Both the position numbers and the translations under genes were made by a program. From NCBI GenBank assembly GCA_937873455.1, contig CALMYG010000027.1, positions 1-64,000 of the forward strand: a stretch of 64,000 nucleotides of DNA, given 5' to 3'. The DNA comes from an uncultured Verrucomicrobiota bacterium. Its GTDB lineage: Bacteria; Verrucomicrobiota; Kiritimatiellia; CAIVKH01. A model generated the notes under the pieces. The model was given only the letters and a program-made list of their open reading frames with translations. It was not told the origin of the DNA and did not search any database. Positions 1 through 9,070 of this stretch are shown piece by piece; positions within the stretch are counted from its first letter, which is position 1; every line of letters starts with the position of its first letter.

Positions 1-95
1 CTTGATAGCGTCATGATAGGCGAGTGGCGAAGTGATGTCAATTCGCGGGTATTCGTCATTGACCTTGTATCAAAAAAAAGAATGATACGACGTGC

Positions 96-1112
96 ATGTC
101 TAAAACCTCATCCAATGCGGGCCGTACCGCGGCGCTGGTGATCAGCGTCGGCATTAGCGTCGGCATTGTTGTGTACCTGTTCGCGAAGTTGGATTGGGCG
201 GAGGTATGGACGCAGGTACGGCGGGCCAATCCCTGGATGATGGCCGGATTGACTCTTTCCTTTCTGGTGATGATCTGGATGCGGGCGATGCGCTGGCGGC
301 TGTTGCTGCCCGGGCGGGAAAAACTTTCGATTCCCCGGCTGATGGACGCGACCATCGTCGGATTTTTTGCCAGCTTCGTGCTGCCATTGCGGGCGGGGGA
401 AATCATCCGCCCCTGGGTGGCCAGCCGCTGGCAACCGGTGACGTTTTCCGCCGCGCTGGCCAGCATCATGATCGAGCGCCTGGCCGATTCGGTGATATTA
501 TTGACCTTGCTGGCGGTATGCCTGACCCAGATCAGCGAAATTCCGGTGGTCATTCTCGCCGGGGCGAAGGCGCTGGGGTTGTTGTGCGGCGTATTGATTC
601 TTCTCGTGATCGCTTCGTATGCGCTGCCCGGGCGCATGGAGAAGTTTTTCCATTTTTTCAGCGACCGGCTAGTCGGCCGTTTCGCTCCGCACGCGGCGGA
701 AAAAGTCAACCGCATGGTGAATGAGTATTTCGCCGGTCTGCGGGTGATCGGTTCGGCGTGGCAATTGCTGGCCGTGCTGGGGTGGTCGTTGGGCATGTGG
801 CTGGTCATGGCCGCGTGGTATCATGGCTTGCTCTGGGCGTTTGGAGAATCCCCCACGTTTTGGGTGGCCATGGTGCTGAACGTCACCATCGCGATGGCGG
901 TGGCCGCGCCCAGCGCACCCGGGTTTGTCGGCACCTTTCAAGTGGGCTGCATTCTCGCCCTCAGCACGGTATACGGCTACAGCAAGGAATTCGCGATGGC
1001 CTATTCGGTGGTCGGCCACGTACTGCAAATGATCTTTAATGTGGCGGCGGGGCTGATCGTGCTCCATCTACGCGGCCTGAAATTCCGGCAGTTGCGTCAG
1101 CTTGACTCGTGA
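96..1112 (+). CDS. Flippase-like integral membrane protein (LPG synthase TM / UPF0104 family)
   Basis: Predicted polytopic inner-membrane protein of 338 residues with about seven or eight hydrophobic segments, beginning at residues 10-30. The motif region LPLRAGEIIRPWVASR (about residues 105-120) and the late segment APSAPGFVGTFQVGC are typical of the lysylphosphatidylglycerol-synthase transmembrane family, which also includes AglD-like proteins. Members without the soluble aminoacyltransferase half are usually flippase-like proteins of unknown lipid substrate. No such soluble domain is present here. The ATG at 96 has only a weak purine-rich stretch (AAAAAAAAG) before it. Its 3' end overlaps the convergent glycosyltransferase gene by 77 bp. 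A role in moving a glycolipid intermediate would fit the neighbouring glycosyltransferases, but that is inference. Confidence 0.8.
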   Translation: MSKTSSNAGRTAALVISVGISVGIVVYLFAKLDWAEVWTQVRRANPWMMAGLTLSFLVMIWMRAMRWRLLLPGREKLSIPRLMDATIVGFFASFVLPLRAGEIIRPWVASRWQPVTFSAALASIMIERLADSVILLTLLAVCLTQISEIPVVILAGAKALGLLCGVLILLVIASYALPGRMEKFFHFFSDRLVGRFAPHAAEKVNRMVNEYFAGLRVIGSAWQLLAVLGWSLGMWLVMAAWYHGLLWAFGESPTFWVAMVLNVTIAMAVAAPSAPGFVGTFQVGCILALSTVYGYSKEFAMAYSVVGHVLQMIFNVAAGLIVLHLRGLKFRQLRQLDS

Positions 1113-2526
1113 GCGATCGGGCCGTGCCCGGCGCAAGCATCAGGAGAACGATCAGCGGAACGAAGGGCAGGTGATGGCGATCGCCGCCCTCGAACACCAG
1201 ATAGACCACGGCATTGGAGAGTATCAATACCCCGGTCATCCACTCGAAGGCATCCGGGGAAGTCCGCGATGCGAACCGCCTTCCCGAGGCCATCAACCAC
1301 ATGCATGCGACGAGCGACCAACCGCTCATGGTCACCGCGCTGAACGCGGGCTTGATCCAGGATCGGTTCTCGCCGCGCCAATTGATCAATTCGGTGAAGG
1401 TCGCTTCGACGCCCCAGGTGTGGAGGAATTTGCGGGCGGCCAAGCGTAGAAAATCCACCGGTTGCTCCATCATGAAGCTCTTGGCCTGTTCCGAACACCA
1501 CCGGGTATGGGCCAGCATCTCGGCCGGCGTCGATAACGCCACATCATCCGGGAGCGGACTGTACAAGCCGTTGGAGAGCGGGTTATTGGCGCTATAGAGC
1601 ACCAGACCGCCCGAGGTGCATACCGGCACCCAGGCGTGAAAGACCTGATAATTGCGCCAGGCCCACGGCCCCACGGCGACGATCATCCCGATCAGGAAAA
1701 GGATCAGACCCACCGCCCAGCTCCGCCACGGCGCCCGGCGCGGAGAATCCGACAAGGCCCGCATCAGCATCCAGGTGGCGATTTGCAGCGGCGCGATCAA
1801 CTGCACGGCCTTGGTCAAGGCTCCCAGCCCGGCGGTCAGTCCGGCCAGCGTATACCACGTTGCCGCCCTGGTCTGCGCATGGACGGTCATCATCATGACT
1901 AACACCATCCCTACCGTCATCAACGTGTATAAGAAATGGTAGTACGGCGTGGTCAGGCCATAAACCAGAAACGAGGGATACCAGGCGACCAACAAGGCGG
2001 CGAGCCGACGGGGACCCGCGGCCAGTCCCAGATGTTCGGCCAGGCGGTGCGTGCACCAGACCACCCCCACGGACAGGGGAATTTGGGAGAGTTGGGCCAC
2101 CAGGTTGGATGGTCCGAGAAGATAAAACCAACCGGCATACCACCAGGTTTGCGCTGGCGGGTAATAGGTCATCGGGTCCATCGCTCCGGTTGCCACCAGC
2201 ACCTCGGCATGCCGGTAAACAAACAGGCCATCAAAGGTCGGGACGGACCGGAACACCAGAATCAGCGCCAACTGAACCAACACCGGCAACCCATAAAGCA
2301 GCAAGCGCACACGACCCGGCGACCAACCGGTCAAATGCTCTTCCAGCGCGCCACGATACCGGATCACCCCCCACCCGCCCGCCATGCCGACCAGCACCGG
2401 CAGGTAGCCGATCCACAGCGATTTATACGCCGGGATGATCAGGATGCACGCGACGACCAGAAACGGAAAGACGCGCACACACCCGATCCCCAACGCGGCC
2501 AAGGCATGATTCCAGGTTGTTTTCAT
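1036..2526 (-). CDS. GT39/PMT-like membrane glycosyltransferase
   Basis: A 496-residue polytopic membrane protein with about a dozen hydrophobic stretches from residue 15 onward. The first large loop has the acidic and aromatic signature of ArnT/PMT-type GT-C enzymes (TFDGLFVYRHAEVL near residue 115, then MDPMTYYPPAQTWWYAGWFYLLG-like sequence, where a polyprenyl-phosphate sugar is bound). These enzymes use lipid-linked sugar donors on the periplasmic side of the inner membrane to modify lipids or proteins. The start overlaps the stop of the upstream GT4 gene by 4 bp (2523-2526), so the two are probably translationally coupled. The 3' end overlaps the convergent flippase-like gene by 77 bp. 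The acceptor is unknown. Confidence 0.75.
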   Translation of the reverse strand: MKTTWNHALAALGIGCVRVFPFLVVACILIIPAYKSLWIGYLPVLVGMAGGWGVIRYRGALEEHLTGWSPGRVRLLLYGLPVLVQLALILVFRSVPTFDGLFVYRHAEVLVATGAMDPMTYYPPAQTWWYAGWFYLLGPSNLVAQLSQIPLSVGVVWCTHRLAEHLGLAAGPRRLAALLVAWYPSFLVYGLTTPYYHFLYTLMTVGMVLVMMMTVHAQTRAATWYTLAGLTAGLGALTKAVQLIAPLQIATWMLMRALSDSPRRAPWRSWAVGLILFLIGMIVAVGPWAWRNYQVFHAWVPVCTSGGLVLYSANNPLSNGLYSPLPDDVALSTPAEMLAHTRWCSEQAKSFMMEQPVDFLRLAARKFLHTWGVEATFTELINWRGENRSWIKPAFSAVTMSGWSLVACMWLMASGRRFASRTSPDAFEWMTGVLILSNAVVYLVFEGGDRHHLPFVPLIVLLMLAPGTARSLTSQADATAGISGRVDGARSAPPPH

Positions 2527-3620
2527 GGTGCGATCCGCAAGGACCGGTAAAGAGTTTGATGCGCCCGGGCACAGGTGGCCAGATCAAAATGTGAAAGCAA
2601 ACGGCGACGACCGGCCTGTCCGAACGCGGTCAATTCATGGGGATGTTCCGCCCATCTACGCAGCACGCCGGCCAGCGCAGACGCATCATCCCGGCTGACC
2701 AGCGATCCTGTTTCGCCGTCGATCACCAGGTCGGGGATGCCCCCTACCCGCGTCCCGGCGACCGGTACCGCCCAAGCCATGGCCTCGAGAATGCTGTAGG
2801 GCAGGTTTTCGATCCGCGAGCAGATAACGTACGCATCGATATGTTTAAAAAACACCTCCGGGGGTTGATAGCCGGGAAAGGTTACCCGCCCGGTCAGCCC
2901 GAGGCGTTCGGTCAGGTCGCGCAATGCGCCTTCGCGCGGACCTTGTCCGGCAAGGACAAACCGCGCGGACGGACACGTCCCGGTAATTTGGCCGGCGGCT
3001 TGCAGAAAACGTTCGTGTTGTTTCTCCTCGCTGAAACGACCCATCATGCCGAACACCACGGCTTCGGAAGATCGCGGACGCGGCGGGATCGCCGCCTCGT
3101 CCGGAATCACCCGCAGCCCGGAGGGAATAAACGACAAACGTTCCGCGGGCACGAACCGGGCGACGAGATCGCGGTAATAGGTCGACAAGCAGATGACCCG
3201 GTCGCAGCGGCGGAGGGTCATGCGGTCCAGCGCATCGTATAGCCGCTCCTTGAGGTCGGCGCGAAACAACCAGCCATGCACGGTGGCCACACGAGGACGA
3301 ATGCCGGCAAACCAGGCGTGGAGGTTTGCCTTGGAACCCACAACGTGCAGCACCTCGCCGCCATCTTCGACAAACGCTTGCCGAACGGCCCTGGCCATGC
3401 CGGGGGAGAATCGACCGGTCACGGGAAAGCGGCGCATCGGGAACCCCTCCGTGGCCACGGCCTGGACCAGACCCTCGGCGGTTTGAGGGCGTCGCAACTC
3501 CTCAATCAGGTAAAAATGCGGAGAAAATCCGGCTTCTCGCAAACCTATCGCCAAGTCCAGGGTTGCGCGTTCCGCACCGAAGATGGCTCCGGTGTCCTGC
3601 ATAAAAAAAACAATCATCAT
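2523..3620 (-). CDS. Glycosyltransferase family 4 (GT-B fold)
   Basis: A 365-residue cytoplasmic GT-B enzyme. The N-terminal donor-independent half opens with IVFFMQDTGAIFGAERATLD, typical of GT4. The C-terminal half contains GRFSEEKQHERF (residues 195-205) and the EX7E motif E271-E279 (ENLPYSILE), followed by the conserved GGIPDLVIDGETG donor-binding loop. Such enzymes transfer a sugar from a nucleotide-sugar to a lipid-linked or polysaccharide acceptor. There is no transmembrane segment. It is first in a two-gene operon with the GT39-like gene, which it overlaps by 4 bp. Two consecutive ATG codons are present at 3620 and 3617 with no clear Shine-Dalgarno, so the exact start is uncertain by one codon. 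Confidence 0.85.
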   Translation of the reverse strand: MMIVFFMQDTGAIFGAERATLDLAIGLREAGFSPHFYLIEELRRPQTAEGLVQAVATEGFPMRRFPVTGRFSPGMARAVRQAFVEDGGEVLHVVGSKANLHAWFAGIRPRVATVHGWLFRADLKERLYDALDRMTLRRCDRVICLSTYYRDLVARFVPAERLSFIPSGLRVIPDEAAIPPRPRSSEAVVFGMMGRFSEEKQHERFLQAAGQITGTCPSARFVLAGQGPREGALRDLTERLGLTGRVTFPGYQPPEVFFKHIDAYVICSRIENLPYSILEAMAWAVPVAGTRVGGIPDLVIDGETGSLVSRDDASALAGVLRRWAEHPHELTAFGQAGRRRLLSHFDLATCARAHQTLYRSLRIAP

Positions 3621-3978
3621 GATCGGGTTGCCACCGGTCTACCATTCCCGAATCCCCGGCCGACATCCAACAAAAAAGCATGGGGGCGCAACCGCAGAGA
3701 CCGCCACCCTCGGCGGACAACTGGGGCAATCAGGAGGTAACCAATAACGAAGGGGACAGAGAAATCAGGTGATCCGGCATTGCCGGAAGCGGGCCGAAGA
3801 AGAAAGCAGTCGCATTTTATTCATTATAATGCACTTACACTAAAATATTATCAAAATTCACGCCGCAACCAACAAAAATAACAACACTTTATTAAACCGC
3901 TTAACAAAATTGTTTTATCGGTTTAATTGTTATGTTCGCGGGCCGGAAAATGGGCCTGGTTATTATCAGGAGATCGTC
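3621..3978. other. A+T-rich intergenic region upstream of the secreted alpha-amylase gene
   Basis: These 358 bp between divergent genes are clearly more A+T-rich than the flanking coding DNA, especially 3815-3935. A TATAAT hexamer lies at 3825-3830, but no good -35 box sits 16-18 bp upstream, so I do not call a promoter. The clearest structure is the nested dyad at 3892-3926, listed separately. No gene is evident. Confidence 0.6.
3892..3926. promoter_or_regulatory. Nested inverted repeat upstream of the amylase gene (possible operator or leader hairpin)
   Basis: The outer arms TTAAACCG (3892-3899) and CGGTTTAA (3919-3926) are perfect complements. Between them lies a second palindrome, AACAAAATTGTT (3903-3914). 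The dyad ends 52 bp before the amylase ATG. It could be a repressor or activator site for a regulated polysaccharide-utilisation gene, or an mRNA hairpin. No regulator can be assigned. Confidence 0.4.
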
Positions 3979-6900
3979 ATGATTGGGAAATCGTTGTTGC
4001 TTACATCGGCCCTGGCTGCCTGCACGTGGGGAGCATGGCAGCTTCCCGCGCATGCTTGGAACACGCTGCCATCCCGGACTGATGATGAACCCGGCTTTCA
4101 ATACACCCCCTCCCCCGCGGACTGGCGAAAGATCAACATGTACCAGATCATGACCGATCGGTTTAATGACGGAGACCCCGCCAACAACCACGTCAATGGC
4201 CCCTACCAACCGACCGAGCGGTTCGGCATTCATGGCGGCGATTTCGCCGGCATCCGGCAACAACTTGACTACATCCAAGGCATGGGAGTTAAAGCCATTT
4301 GGATTTCACCGGTTCAATTTTCCCACAACGCCTACCATGCCTATGCGGTTACGGATTTCAACCGCATCGAAATTCGATTCGGATCGCTACAGGAATTGCG
4401 CGAACTGATTGATGACTGCCATCGCCGCGGTATATACGTGATTCTCGACATTGTCATCAATCATATGGCCGATTTCATTGGTTCCGACGACCCGGGCTTT
4501 CCCGCCTTCACGTGGAGCGGCTACAACCTCAAATGGCGCAACCAAAACCAGAAGCACGCGCCGCCGTTCGACCGCCTTGACCGCTTTCACAATCATGGAG
4601 AGATTGATGATTACGATGATCCATGGAAAGTCCTGAAAGGCGAGTTCAAGCCCGGAGGCCTTGACGACATCAAGACCACCGATCGCGACGTCCAGGATGA
4701 CATGATTCGCATTTTCAAGGCCTTGATCGATGCCACCGACTGCGACGGCTTCCGGGTGGACGCGGTTAAACACGTGGAGGCCGAATTTTTCGCCCGGTTC
4801 ATGCCCGCGATCTACGCCCACGCCGCCTACCGGGGCAAAACCAACTTCCTGATTTTTGGGGAATCCATTGACGGCAACGACGTGACCCTGTCGCAGTGGA
4901 CCCATGGCGACTACCAATTCAATTCCATGCTTCACTTCCCGATGTACTACAAAATGGTGGATGTTTTTGTGCACCGTCAACGCACCAGCTTGTTGACGGA
5001 GCGGATCAATGATCTCTGGCGGTACAGTGCCAACTCCCGCCACCAACTGGTCACCTTCCTGGACAACCATGACACCTGGCGCATCATGTATGATCAGAAT
5101 CTGAACGGCGATGTCTGGCGTCTGCGACCGGCCCTGACATTTCTCTACACATCCTTGCATATTCCCTGCCTGTACTACGGCACGGAACAGGGCTTTAACG
5201 GAGGAACCGACCCCTGGAACCGGGAAAACATGTTCGACGGCCAATTTCAATGGGGGCCCTCCGCAGGCAATGCATTTCGAACCAACAGCGAGATTTATCA
5301 GTTTGTTCGTCAACTAAATCAATTTCGTGACGCCTATCCCGCCCTGACCGTGGGCCAGTTCGCGCAACGATGGCAGACCGCATCGGGACCAGGAATATAC
5401 GCCTACACGAAAACCCTGGGCGCCGAAGAAGTGCTGGTGGTCCTGAACACGAGCGCCTCCACCCTCAATTGCGCACCGGCGGTAACCCGACCCAACGGGA
5501 CGGTGTATGTCAACCTCTTCAACCCCTCGGAAAAACTGACGGTCAACGGTGGAACGCTGTCGGTTCAGGTGCTCGGTCATGACCAAAAACTCTTCGCTAC
5601 CGAACGCCCCCCGCTCTGGATCGGCAACCTGACCTCCTGGCCCGGCCCCACGCATCCAGACCAGTCCACGCTCGAACCCGGAGAAGACCTGTGGGTCGAT
5701 GTCGAAACGCGGCCGATTCGCAACGGGCAAACGGTCACGTTGTTTTACCGCACCGACCCCGCCAGTCCCTGGATCGAGCGCACCATGGGTTGGAATTTCA
5801 ATACCGGTAATGGATCGTTCTGGAATGTAAACCTCGGCTCTTTTCCGGCCGGTGTCACGATTGAGTATTTCGCGCGGGCCACCGAAGGCCATGTCGAAGT
5901 CTATGCCAATCATGACGGCGCCAATACCTCCATCACCGTCACCTCGCCGGGGCTTCCATCCGAACTGACCTACACGCCACAACCGATAACCGGATGCGCC
6001 ACGGTCACCCTCACATACCGTCCTCGTCAGGGTCCGCTCGCCCATGCCACCCACATCATCGCGCATCTCGGCCGCAACAACTGGCTTGATATCGCCTCCC
6101 CTTCGCTGACGCTGGACCCGGCGACCGGAACCTGGTCCCATACGTTCCCTGTACCGCCCGGCACCCATGAATTAAACCTTGTCTTTCACGATGGCGCCGG
6201 CGTCTGGGACAACAACCAAAACCAAGACTGGTTGATTCCCGTGACCGGTTGTGAGGTCGATTTCTCCGGCCTGGTGATCACAAACCCCGTATCCGGCACG
6301 ATTAAGACGCACGAGCAACAAGTGGCTCAACTCCAAGGTCTTTTCCCCGGAGGCATAGGACACCTGATTATCAGCAATCAGCTGTCCGGCTTCGTCACGA
6401 CGGCCCCGGCCACTCCGACCTGGAGCCAAGAGGTTCCGCTGGCGGTGGGCGCCAACGTGATCGTTGTTCGTGGATCCAATACTGCCGAAACCGTAGGGGC
6501 GATGGTCTATTCCAACCGGCCCACCGACACCGTCTATGCCGGCGGCTGGGACGGCGGAGGGTGGAGTTTTTACACCGATAGCACCAACAATTCGGAAGCC
6601 GGGCGATTCATCGCCCAAAATGCCCCCAACAGTAACATTGGAACCGCTTGGGGCCTCTATGCCAACAGCGGCAAAATCTCCGAGGCGAAAATCAATGACT
6701 TTGGGCGTACGCTTGCCCATCGCGACCGCTTCAGGGTACGCTTTGACAACGGATTTATCGATCACGGCTTCGGGGTCGGCATGTCCCTGATCAGCCAAAA
6801 CAATCATAACATCTGGGAGTTCTGGTTTAATGGGGGCGACACCAACTACAACATGACCGGCATTGCCAACACCGGCATTCCCTGGACCTCCGGCGGGCTG

Positions 6901-7542
6901 GATATTGAATTTGTATTTCTGGCGCCGAACGGATTCGAGGCGACCGTGACGCCGGTCGGCGGAACCCCATACCGCTTCACGGGAACCCTGCAAGGCACCT
7001 CGCCCATCATGCGTTTCCGCGCCTGGAACTACAGCGCGGGCTCCGGACCGGATTACGACGTTTTCTTGAGCGACATGGCCATTCTGAACACCGCGGCCGG
7101 CGCCATTACCAGCCAAACCATTACGGTTACCCGGCAGTCCGCCGCGGAGGGCGATTCCAATGGCGATGGCATTCCGGACGCCTGGTATGTCCGCTACGGC
7201 TTCAATCCATACAGCTATCCCATTGCCACTCTGGATCTGGACAACGACGGGGCCACGTGTTGGGAGGAATACATAGCCGACACCAATCCCACCAATGCCG
7301 CATCGGTCTACCCGAACAGTATAAACGCCATGACCGGCGCCGGTGTGATGGCACTTCAAGCCGGACCACCCACCTCGCCCGAACGGCGTTACGACGTCTA
7401 CTGGTCAACCAATCTCGTCGGCGGCCAATGGACGGCAATGGGCCTCAATCAGCCTGGACACGCCCATGGCGGCCCCGTGCAACTCACATTCACCAACAAT
7501 CTGGATGGCCGATTTTACCGGACCGGCGTCCGGTTGCCATAA
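3979..7542 (+). CDS. Secreted modular alpha-amylase (GH13) with starch-binding and C-terminal EF-hand-like modules
   Basis: Predicted extracellular endo-acting starch hydrolase of 1,187 residues. The start at 3979 is chosen because AGGAG (3968-3972) sits 7 bases upstream and a signal peptide follows directly (basic n-region, hydrophobic core, cleavage near PAHA). The GH13 barrel covers about residues 40-490. Catalytic residues are visible: nucleophile Asp261 in GFRVDAVKH, acid/base Glu295 in FGES and Asp365 in DNHD. A CBM25/26-like starch-binding module follows at about 660-755 (GTWSHTF..., VWDNNQNQDW), then an Ig-like stretch. An unrecognised beta-rich domain (about 850-1040) comes next. An EF-hand-like segment (GDSNGDGIPDAW, near 1060-1110) and a YDVYWSTNL tail close the protein. 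The last two parts match the end of the GH31 protein at 22337-25690. A TTG codon upstream at 3910 would only add a non-signal-like leader. Confidence 0.9.
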   Translation: MIGKSLLLTSALAACTWGAWQLPAHAWNTLPSRTDDEPGFQYTPSPADWRKINMYQIMTDRFNDGDPANNHVNGPYQPTERFGIHGGDFAGIRQQLDYIQGMGVKAIWISPVQFSHNAYHAYAVTDFNRIEIRFGSLQELRELIDDCHRRGIYVILDIVINHMADFIGSDDPGFPAFTWSGYNLKWRNQNQKHAPPFDRLDRFHNHGEIDDYDDPWKVLKGEFKPGGLDDIKTTDRDVQDDMIRIFKALIDATDCDGFRVDAVKHVEAEFFARFMPAIYAHAAYRGKTNFLIFGESIDGNDVTLSQWTHGDYQFNSMLHFPMYYKMVDVFVHRQRTSLLTERINDLWRYSANSRHQLVTFLDNHDTWRIMYDQNLNGDVWRLRPALTFLYTSLHIPCLYYGTEQGFNGGTDPWNRENMFDGQFQWGPSAGNAFRTNSEIYQFVRQLNQFRDAYPALTVGQFAQRWQTASGPGIYAYTKTLGAEEVLVVLNTSASTLNCAPAVTRPNGTVYVNLFNPSEKLTVNGGTLSVQVLGHDQKLFATERPPLWIGNLTSWPGPTHPDQSTLEPGEDLWVDVETRPIRNGQTVTLFYRTDPASPWIERTMGWNFNTGNGSFWNVNLGSFPAGVTIEYFARATEGHVEVYANHDGANTSITVTSPGLPSELTYTPQPITGCATVTLTYRPRQGPLAHATHIIAHLGRNNWLDIASPSLTLDPATGTWSHTFPVPPGTHELNLVFHDGAGVWDNNQNQDWLIPVTGCEVDFSGLVITNPVSGTIKTHEQQVAQLQGLFPGGIGHLIISNQLSGFVTTAPATPTWSQEVPLAVGANVIVVRGSNTAETVGAMVYSNRPTDTVYAGGWDGGGWSFYTDSTNNSEAGRFIAQNAPNSNIGTAWGLYANSGKISEAKINDFGRTLAHRDRFRVRFDNGFIDHGFGVGMSLISQNNHNIWEFWFNGGDTNYNMTGIANTGIPWTSGGLDIEFVFLAPNGFEATVTPVGGTPYRFTGTLQGTSPIMRFRAWNYSAGSGPDYDVFLSDMAILNTAAGAITSQTITVTRQSAAEGDSNGDGIPDAWYVRYGFNPYSYPIATLDLDNDGATCWEEYIADTNPTNAASVYPNSINAMTGAGVMALQAGPPTSPERRYDVYWSTNLVGGQWTAMGLNQPGHAHGGPVQLTFTNNLDGRFYRTGVRLP

Positions 7543-7608
7543 GTTCGGCCGCCCGGTCCCCCGGAAATTTACATTGGTTTCGTCGGCGAACTCCGGTTAA
7601 CTATTCGA

Positions 7609-8604
7609 ATGCTGGTATCCATTATCGTCGTCACGTTTAACGAAGCCAAGGCCTTGCCGGTGGTTAAGGCCGCCTTTGACCGGCTGCGGCGGCCGGAAGG
7701 CCTTGAGGTGGAAACCATCGCCGTGGACGGCGGAAGCCGGGACGACTCGGTGGCATTGGCGCGGGAGCTCGGCTTTACCCGGGTGTTGGAATGTCCGGGC
7801 GCAAGCATTCCGGTATGCCGCAACGCGGGGATGCGGGAGGCGCACGGCGCCTGGATCGCTTTTGTGGACGGCGACTGCGTACTCGATCCCGATTGGTTGG
7901 AACAGGCGGCCCGCCTGCTCCACGCCCACCCGGCGCTGATTCTCGGCTGGCCGGCCAGTCCGCCCTCGCCGGGCACCTGGGTACAACGGGCCTGGCATGC
8001 CCATTGGATGCACAAGAACCCCGCGGTGGAAATGGAAAACGGCGTGGCGGTGGTCAAGCGGGACGGCTTTCGCCTGCTGACCACCCGCAACATGATTTTT
8101 CACCGGGCGGTTGCGGAACGCCTCGGCGGATTTGACGAAAGCCTGACCACCGGAGAAGACACCGACTTCGTGTTCCGCGCCACCATGGCCGACCTGCCCG
8201 CATGGGGCCTTCCGGCGATGAAGTCGACGCACCTTGGCGAACCGGATACCTTGCGAAAATTCTACAAACAACAAGTATGGCACGCCAACCGCCGGGCGTA
8301 TAAAACCATCCTCGAAAAGAGCGGCATGAAGCACGGTGGAAACGCGCCGATCTTCACCCTGGTCTTCACGGCGGGCGTTGTGGCGGCGGTCGGCGGCCTC
8401 CTCCTCGCCTTTTGGTTTCCGCCGGCGGCTTTGGGCCTGGCGCCGCTACCGGTCCTGTTGCTGGGCCTGGCCATGCGGACATCGCGGCGCGCCCGCCGGC
8501 CTGGACTCATCGTCCCGCTCGCCATCCTGTATGCCGCATACGGGTGGGCGCGCATGATCGACCTCATCGGGTTGTCGCCCCACAAACCGAGCTGGAAAAA
8601 ATAA
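7609..8604 (+). CDS. Glycosyltransferase family 2 with C-terminal membrane segments
   Basis: A 331-residue GT-A glycosyltransferase. The N-terminus VSIIVVTFNEAKALP is the typical nucleotide-sugar binding start. The metal-binding DXD-type motif is DGDCVLDPDW (about residue 86), and the later GGFDESLTTGEDTDF region supplies the catalytic ED acid (about residues 173-186). Two or three hydrophobic segments near the C-terminus (about residues 247-305) suggest attachment to the inner membrane. It lies 66 bp after the amylase gene on the same strand, but with no sign of coupling. The product is probably a surface glycan, glycolipid or carotenoid-type glycoside; the acceptor cannot be told. Confidence 0.85.
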   Translation: MLVSIIVVTFNEAKALPVVKAAFDRLRRPEGLEVETIAVDGGSRDDSVALARELGFTRVLECPGASIPVCRNAGMREAHGAWIAFVDGDCVLDPDWLEQAARLLHAHPALILGWPASPPSPGTWVQRAWHAHWMHKNPAVEMENGVAVVKRDGFRLLTTRNMIFHRAVAERLGGFDESLTTGEDTDFVFRATMADLPAWGLPAMKSTHLGEPDTLRKFYKQQVWHANRRAYKTILEKSGMKHGGNAPIFTLVFTAGVVAAVGGLLLAFWFPPAALGLAPLPVLLLGLAMRTSRRARRPGLIVPLAILYAAYGWARMIDLIGLSPHKPSWKK

Positions 8605-8692
8605 GCCGGACCCGGAGACCGGAGAAATCTGATGATCGACATACCGCCGGTGTTCGCGGTAGGATACTTCAAACATTCAGGAGCAGGACACT

Positions 8693-9070
8693 GTGGAACG
8701 CAATACCCGTCAACGCGCATCAATTCTGGAAACCTTTCAACGCTCAAGTGGACCGCTGAACCCGCAGGAGGTGTTGTCCATGACCCACCGGCAGATGCCC
8801 GGCTTGGGTATCGCCACGGTTTACCGGAACATCAAGTCCTTTGTGGAAAGCGGCATGCTTCAAGTCGTGCCCGTTCCCGGGGAAGCGGATCGCTACGAGT
8901 TGGCGGGCAAGCAACACCACCACCACTTTATCTGCGTGAAATGCGACAAGGCCTACGAAATGGAAGGCTGCCCGGGCTCGCTGGCCAATCTCGCCCCCGC
9001 CGGATTCAAGGTCGAGCGGCACGAAATTTATCTCTACGGGCGCTGCAAAGACTGCCTGAAGCGCAAATAA
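8693..9070 (+). CDS. Fur/PerR/Zur-family metal-dependent transcriptional regulator
   Basis: A 125-residue DNA-binding repressor of the Fur superfamily. The winged helix covers about residues 1-80 with the typical recognition region GIATVYRNIKSFVESGML. The dimerisation and metal-binding half contains the HHHHFICVKCDK cluster and a second CxxC pair (CKDC) at the C-terminus, which together form the structural zinc site. GTG start, chosen because AGGAG at 8679-8683 precedes it with 9-base spacing and the helix begins immediately. Whether it senses iron, zinc or peroxide cannot be decided from sequence, and no metal-transport gene is adjacent. It converges on the pilus ATPase operon, ending directly beside the stop codon of that operon's last gene. 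Confidence 0.9.
   Translation: MERNTRQRASILETFQRSSGPLNPQEVLSMTHRQMPGLGIATVYRNIKSFVESGMLQVVPVPGEADRYELAGKQHHHHFICVKCDKAYEMEGCPGSLANLAPAGFKVERHEIYLYGRCKDCLKRK

Noticed and set aside
3825-3830. TATAAT hexamer as a promoter of the amylase gene
   Set aside because: It is a chance palindrome in A+T-rich DNA with no -35 box at suitable spacing (GAAAGC sits there).
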